Position numbers and translations under genes: made by a program
The notes under the pieces: generated by a model
What the model saw: only the letters and a program-made list of their open reading frames with translations
Told to the model about the DNA's origin: nothing
Databases searched by the model: none
Assembly (NCBI GenBank): GCA_025056955.1
Contig: JANWYL010000123.1
Coordinates: 1 to 8,377, forward strand
DNA length: 8,377 bases
DNA from: Sandaracinaceae bacterium
GTDB taxonomy: Bacteria; Myxococcota_A; Polyangia; Polyangiales; Sandaracinaceae
Direction: 5' to 3'
Shown here: positions 6,058 through 8,377 of the stretch, in pieces
How positions within the stretch are numbered: position 1 is the first letter of the stretch
Layout: each line of letters starts with the position of its first letter

Positions 6058-6077
6058 CTGGCCCATAGGCATGCCAG
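6058..6077 (+). promoter_or_regulatory. Small hairpin abutting the radical SAM start codon
   Basis: CTGGC (6058-6062) and GCCAG (6073-6077) can pair across a 10-nt loop that holds TAGG (6066-6069), the only Shine-Dalgarno-like match, 8 bp before the ATG. The stem ends directly at the start codon. This could present or limit access to the ribosome site. Five base pairs is weak, so chance is possible. Confidence 0.25.
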
Positions 6078-7589
6078 ATGGCCAAACACCGCGAAGCGCT
6101 TCGTGCGGAGGTCCGAAAGCGAGTGAGCGAGGAAGTGGGCCCGCCCCCTCTTTCTGCTTCTGAACGGATCGCCCTCATTTACCCAAGCCCATACCATGTT
6201 GGGATGAGCTCTCTTGGTTTTTTGCAAATTCACAGGTTGATTAACGACTCAGGGCGGGCAGCTGACAGGGCCTTTTTGCCAGATGATCCATCCGACTACT
6301 ACCGCACGCGCACTCCGTTGTTCACCTATGAGCTCGAGCGCCCTGTCGGCGATTACCCAATCCTCGCAATCTCAGTTGCTTATGAACTCGAGATCGCAGG
6401 AGTTATCCAGGTGCTCGAGCTCTCTGGGGTTCCTCCCCTCGCAAGGGATCGCGATCACCGTCACCCTCTGGTGGTGATGGGAGGCCCCCTCACCTTTTCC
6501 AACCCCCTCCCACTTGCGCCATACGCCGATGTCATCCTCATGGGGGAGTGCGACGAAACCATCCACACCTTTCTCGATATCGCCTTCGAACACTTTGCTC
6601 GTGGGAAGCGAGGAGCCCGCGAAAGGTGTGTTGATGAACTCGCCAAAGGAATCGCGAGCGCCTTCGTTCCCACCCTCCACGGCAATCACCTTCCCCCATT
6701 GGAGCAAGCTGACAATTCGCTCCTTCCAGCCTATTCGGCCATCCGCACCCCTCATACCGAGCTTTCAAACATGTTTCTGATCGAGGCAGAGCGCGGCTGT
6801 TCGCGGGGATGCACCTATTGCGTGATGAGGCGCTCCACAAATGGGGGAATGAGGCTTGTCCCCAAGGAGCGCATCCTCGGGCTCATCCCAGAAGATGCCA
6901 AACGGGTGGGCCTCGTGGGCGCTGCGGTGAGCGACCACCCGAAAATCGCCGAAATCGTCGAAACACTCGCCGAAAGGGGCTGCGAGGTGGGCCTGAGCTC
7001 GCTGCGGGCAGACCGCCTCAACGACCGCTTTGTTGCAGCACTCAAGCGTGCTGGTTATCGCACGCTCACAACTGCAAGCGATGGGGCAAGCCAACGCATC
7101 CGAGATGCAATCGATCGCAAAACCCAAGAAAAGCACCTGCGACGTGCGGCTGAACTCGTCCGTGACCACGGCCTCGAGCGGCTCAAGCTCTACATGATGC
7201 TTGGCCTCCCGATGGAGAAAGACGAGGACATCGATGAGCTCATCGCTTTCTCATTGGAACTTGCCTCAATTGCTCCCCTTTCTCTTTCAATCGCCCCTTT
7301 TGTGAGCAAGCGGAACACACCTCTCGATCGCCAGCCCTTTGCTGGGATCGACGTGGTCGAAAGGAGGCTCGATCGCCTTCGAAAGGGAGTGGGCCACAAG
7401 GTTGAAATCCGCTCGACGAGCGCCAGATGGGCTTGGGTCGAGTACGTGCTTGCCCAAGGAGGAAGGGCCGAAGGGGAAGCAGTGCTTCAAGCCGTGCGAC
7501 ACGGCGGGAGTTTTGCAGCATGGAAGCGTGCTTTTGAGGGGCTTCAAAAAGGCCCTCGGCCAATGGTGCGCCTTCCTGTCCTCGCCTAG
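6078..7589 (+). CDS. Radical SAM protein with B12-binding-like N-terminal region
   Basis: This 503-residue protein has the radical SAM cluster motif C-x3-C-x2-C at 241-248 (ERGCSRGCTYCVMRR), so it should bind a [4Fe-4S] cluster and SAM. The N-terminal 220 residues include YPSPYHVGMSSLGFLQIHRLIND (35-57), the ISVAYELEI segment and VVMGGPLTFSNPLPLAPYADVILMGECDETI (132-162), the layout of cobalamin-binding-like Rossmann folds. The classical DxHxxG cobalamin ligand is not visible, so B12 binding is doubtful. Later parts follow the radical SAM barrel, for example LSSLRADRLND (306-316) and YMMLGLPMEKDEDIDEL (372-388). It resembles the uncharacterised family annotated as B12-binding domain/radical SAM protein (TIGR03960-like); the substrate is unknown. 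An in-frame TAG at 6066-6068 limits the start to this ATG. It follows the PP2C gene after 50 bp, and its TAG overlaps that of convergent thpR. Confidence 0.87.
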   Translation: MAKHREALRAEVRKRVSEEVGPPPLSASERIALIYPSPYHVGMSSLGFLQIHRLINDSGRAADRAFLPDDPSDYYRTRTPLFTYELERPVGDYPILAISVAYELEIAGVIQVLELSGVPPLARDRDHRHPLVVMGGPLTFSNPLPLAPYADVILMGECDETIHTFLDIAFEHFARGKRGARERCVDELAKGIASAFVPTLHGNHLPPLEQADNSLLPAYSAIRTPHTELSNMFLIEAERGCSRGCTYCVMRRSTNGGMRLVPKERILGLIPEDAKRVGLVGAAVSDHPKIAEIVETLAERGCEVGLSSLRADRLNDRFVAALKRAGYRTLTTASDGASQRIRDAIDRKTQEKHLRRAAELVRDHGLERLKLYMMLGLPMEKDEDIDELIAFSLELASIAPLSLSIAPFVSKRNTPLDRQPFAGIDVVERRLDRLRKGVGHKVEIRSTSARWAWVEYVLAQGGRAEGEAVLQAVRHGGSFAAWKRAFEGLQKGPRPMVRLPVLA

Positions 7590-8155
7590 CCATCAACCAG
7601 TTTGGCCTCGGAGACAATTCGAAAGAGGCGTTTCGAGCGATCCTCGCTCCAGGTGTAAAGCGCAATCCGCTCAAAGCGAAGGTCCATTCCTCCAAAATCA
7701 ATCGATTTTGCCCAGCTCAAGCCGGCAGCACGCTCTTTGGGGTGTGCCCGAGGCGAAGGCCGAGCAAGGGTGAGGTGGGGGCGAAAGGGCCGATTTTCAG
7801 GCAAAAGGCCCGCTTGGGCCCGCAATTCCCGATGCCAGCGCTCGGTTTGTTCAAGAAAGCCTTGGGAGCTCGCCCAAAGCAAAGCGGAAAGCGCAGTGTA
7901 GCGGGAGGCATCCCCCCCCATCGGCACCACGGGGCCCAAAAAAGCGCTCAGCGCAGGGTACGGGCCAGAAGCAACGAAATCGCGAAAGGCACGCTCAGCC
8001 CCTTCCGCTTCGATCGGACCAAAAAAAGCAATCGTAACGTGGAGGTCTTCATCTGCCATGGGACGAAAGCCTCGAGGCAGGGGAGGAAGGCGCTCCGAGA
8101 TGCCCCAGCCACTGGCAGGCAAGGCCACAAACCAATTTGGAGAACGCAGCGGCAT
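7586..8155 (-). CDS. thpR: RNA 2',3'-cyclic phosphodiesterase (2'-5' RNA ligase family)
   Basis: This 189-residue protein is a member of the 2H phosphoesterase superfamily. The two signature H-x-T motifs are HVTIAFFG (H39, T41) and HLTLAR (H127, T129), spaced as usual. The family start NWFVALP (7-13), ending a few residues before LPPLPRGFRPMADEDLHVT, fixes the ATG at 8155; an upstream extension to 8347 is a shadow of the permease gene. Family members hydrolyse 2',3'-cyclic phosphate RNA ends to 2'-phosphate and can join 2'-5' RNA ends in vitro; the cellular role is unclear. The C-terminal FERIALYTW is typical. No good ribosome site is seen. The permease gene ends 14 bp upstream on the same strand, so thpR is probably its downstream operon partner and may depend on read-through translation. 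Confidence 0.9.
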   Translation of the reverse strand: MPLRSPNWFVALPASGWGISERLPPLPRGFRPMADEDLHVTIAFFGPIEAEGAERAFRDFVASGPYPALSAFLGPVVPMGGDASRYTALSALLWASSQGFLEQTERWHRELRAQAGLLPENRPFRPHLTLARPSPRAHPKERAAGLSWAKSIDFGGMDLRFERIALYTWSEDRSKRLFRIVSEAKLVDG

Positions 8156-8169
8156 GATGAAAGCATGGA

Positions 8170-8377
8170 CTAGCCGCGAATCCCAAGCCAAAGGCCAACA
8201 AGGGCAAGCCCCGCTTGAACAAGCAAACGAAAACGCTCGAGGGGAATGTGCTTGTGCAGCCAATCGCCGACCACAAGACCAAGCATCACCCCTGGCGCCA
8301 TCACAAGGAAGATAGCCAAGGAGGCCCAGCTCCACGCCCCTGCCCACAAATGCCCTAAGGCGACCAAAGCGTTCAGC
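8170..8377 (-). CDS. C-terminus of a TSUP-family (TauE/SafE-like) permease, cut by the window edge
   Basis: On the reverse strand the frame is open from the window end to a TAG at 8170-8172 and gives 68 residues. It starts LNALVALGHLW and contains a hydrophobic helix, then APGVMLGLVVGDWLHKHIP, a short amphipathic turn LERFRLLVQ, and a final helix AGLALVGLWLGIRG. The PG-x4-G-x3-GDxLxxxIP layout followed by a last membrane helix is typical of the C-terminal repeat of TauE/SafE (TSUP) permeases, which move sulfite, sulfonates or similar organic anions. The substrate cannot be told from this fragment. A TTG at 8367 is only a possible internal start. The gene lies 14 bp upstream of thpR on the same strand. 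Confidence 0.72.
   Translation of the reverse strand, partial: LNALVALGHLWAGAWSWASLAIFLVMAPGVMLGLVVGDWLHKHIPLERFRLLVQAGLALVGLWLGIRG

Noticed and set aside
2972..8241. Frequent CTCGAG hexamers (nine seen, for example 3266, 5362, 6333, 6414, 7173)
   Set aside because: This is more than about two expected by chance, but most encode Leu-Glu with the favoured CTC and GAG codons, so codon choice explains it; no ordered spacing was seen.
8156..8347. 64-codon N-terminal extension of the thpR frame
   Set aside because: It overlaps the TSUP permease frame on the same strand, and the ThpR family begins at about MPLRSPNWFVALP, so the extension is not coding.

Overview
The window reads as chromosomal housekeeping sequence of a Gram-negative bacterium. 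I see no mobile element, CRISPR array, tRNA or rRNA. A LolA-type lipoprotein chaperone implies an outer membrane. Two features point to different lineages. The Fur-family regulator resembles the alphaproteobacterial Fur/Mur branch, with no CxxC zinc motifs and with HHDHLID and HDFGDGRARYEE. The ThiC variant (FCAMCGHAWCSVRISKEI with a short N-terminal domain) and the PP2C plus cyclic-nucleotide-binding fusion remind me of Planctomycetes and Myxococcota or other former Deltaproteobacteria. I leave the lineage open. Base composition is moderately GC-rich over most of the window and clearly AT-richer over about the first 960 bases.

Layout: (1) 2-88 (+), the C-terminal end of an unidentified gene. 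(2) 105-136, a perfect 16-bp tandem duplication inside the promoter region of (3) lolA-like 147-848 (+). (4) thiC (-), ending at 851, two bases from the lolA stop and starting near 2632. (5) An intergenic region of about 135 bp holding two short palindromes. (6) fur 2768-3211 (+) and (7) yggS 3227-3943 (+), a tight pair. (8) An M50/site-2-protease-like membrane protein (-), 3940 to about 4620, with HSLGH in place of HExxH. (9) A divergent PP2C phosphatase/cNMP-binding fusion 4690-6027 (+). (10) A radical SAM protein 6078-7589 (+). (11) thpR 7586-8155 (-). (12) The C-terminus of a TSUP-family permease 8170-8377 (-), probably in an operon with thpR.

The genes do not form one pathway. They cover envelope biogenesis (lolA), thiamine pyrimidine synthesis (thiC), metal-responsive regulation (fur), PLP homeostasis (yggS), second-messenger-linked dephosphorylation (PP2C-cNBD), an uncharacterised radical SAM reaction and RNA end processing (thpR). 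Packing is very tight: two of the three convergent pairs overlap through a shared CTAG and the third is separated by 2 bp. No intergenic stretch exceeds 300 bases, and no strong intrinsic terminator or TPP riboswitch was seen.

The points most worth a second look are the M50 homologue that lacks its catalytic glutamate, the phosphatase-cNMP sensor fusion, the composition break inside the 3' end of thiC, and the duplicated promoter element before lolA. I did not find a clear novel multi-gene system.
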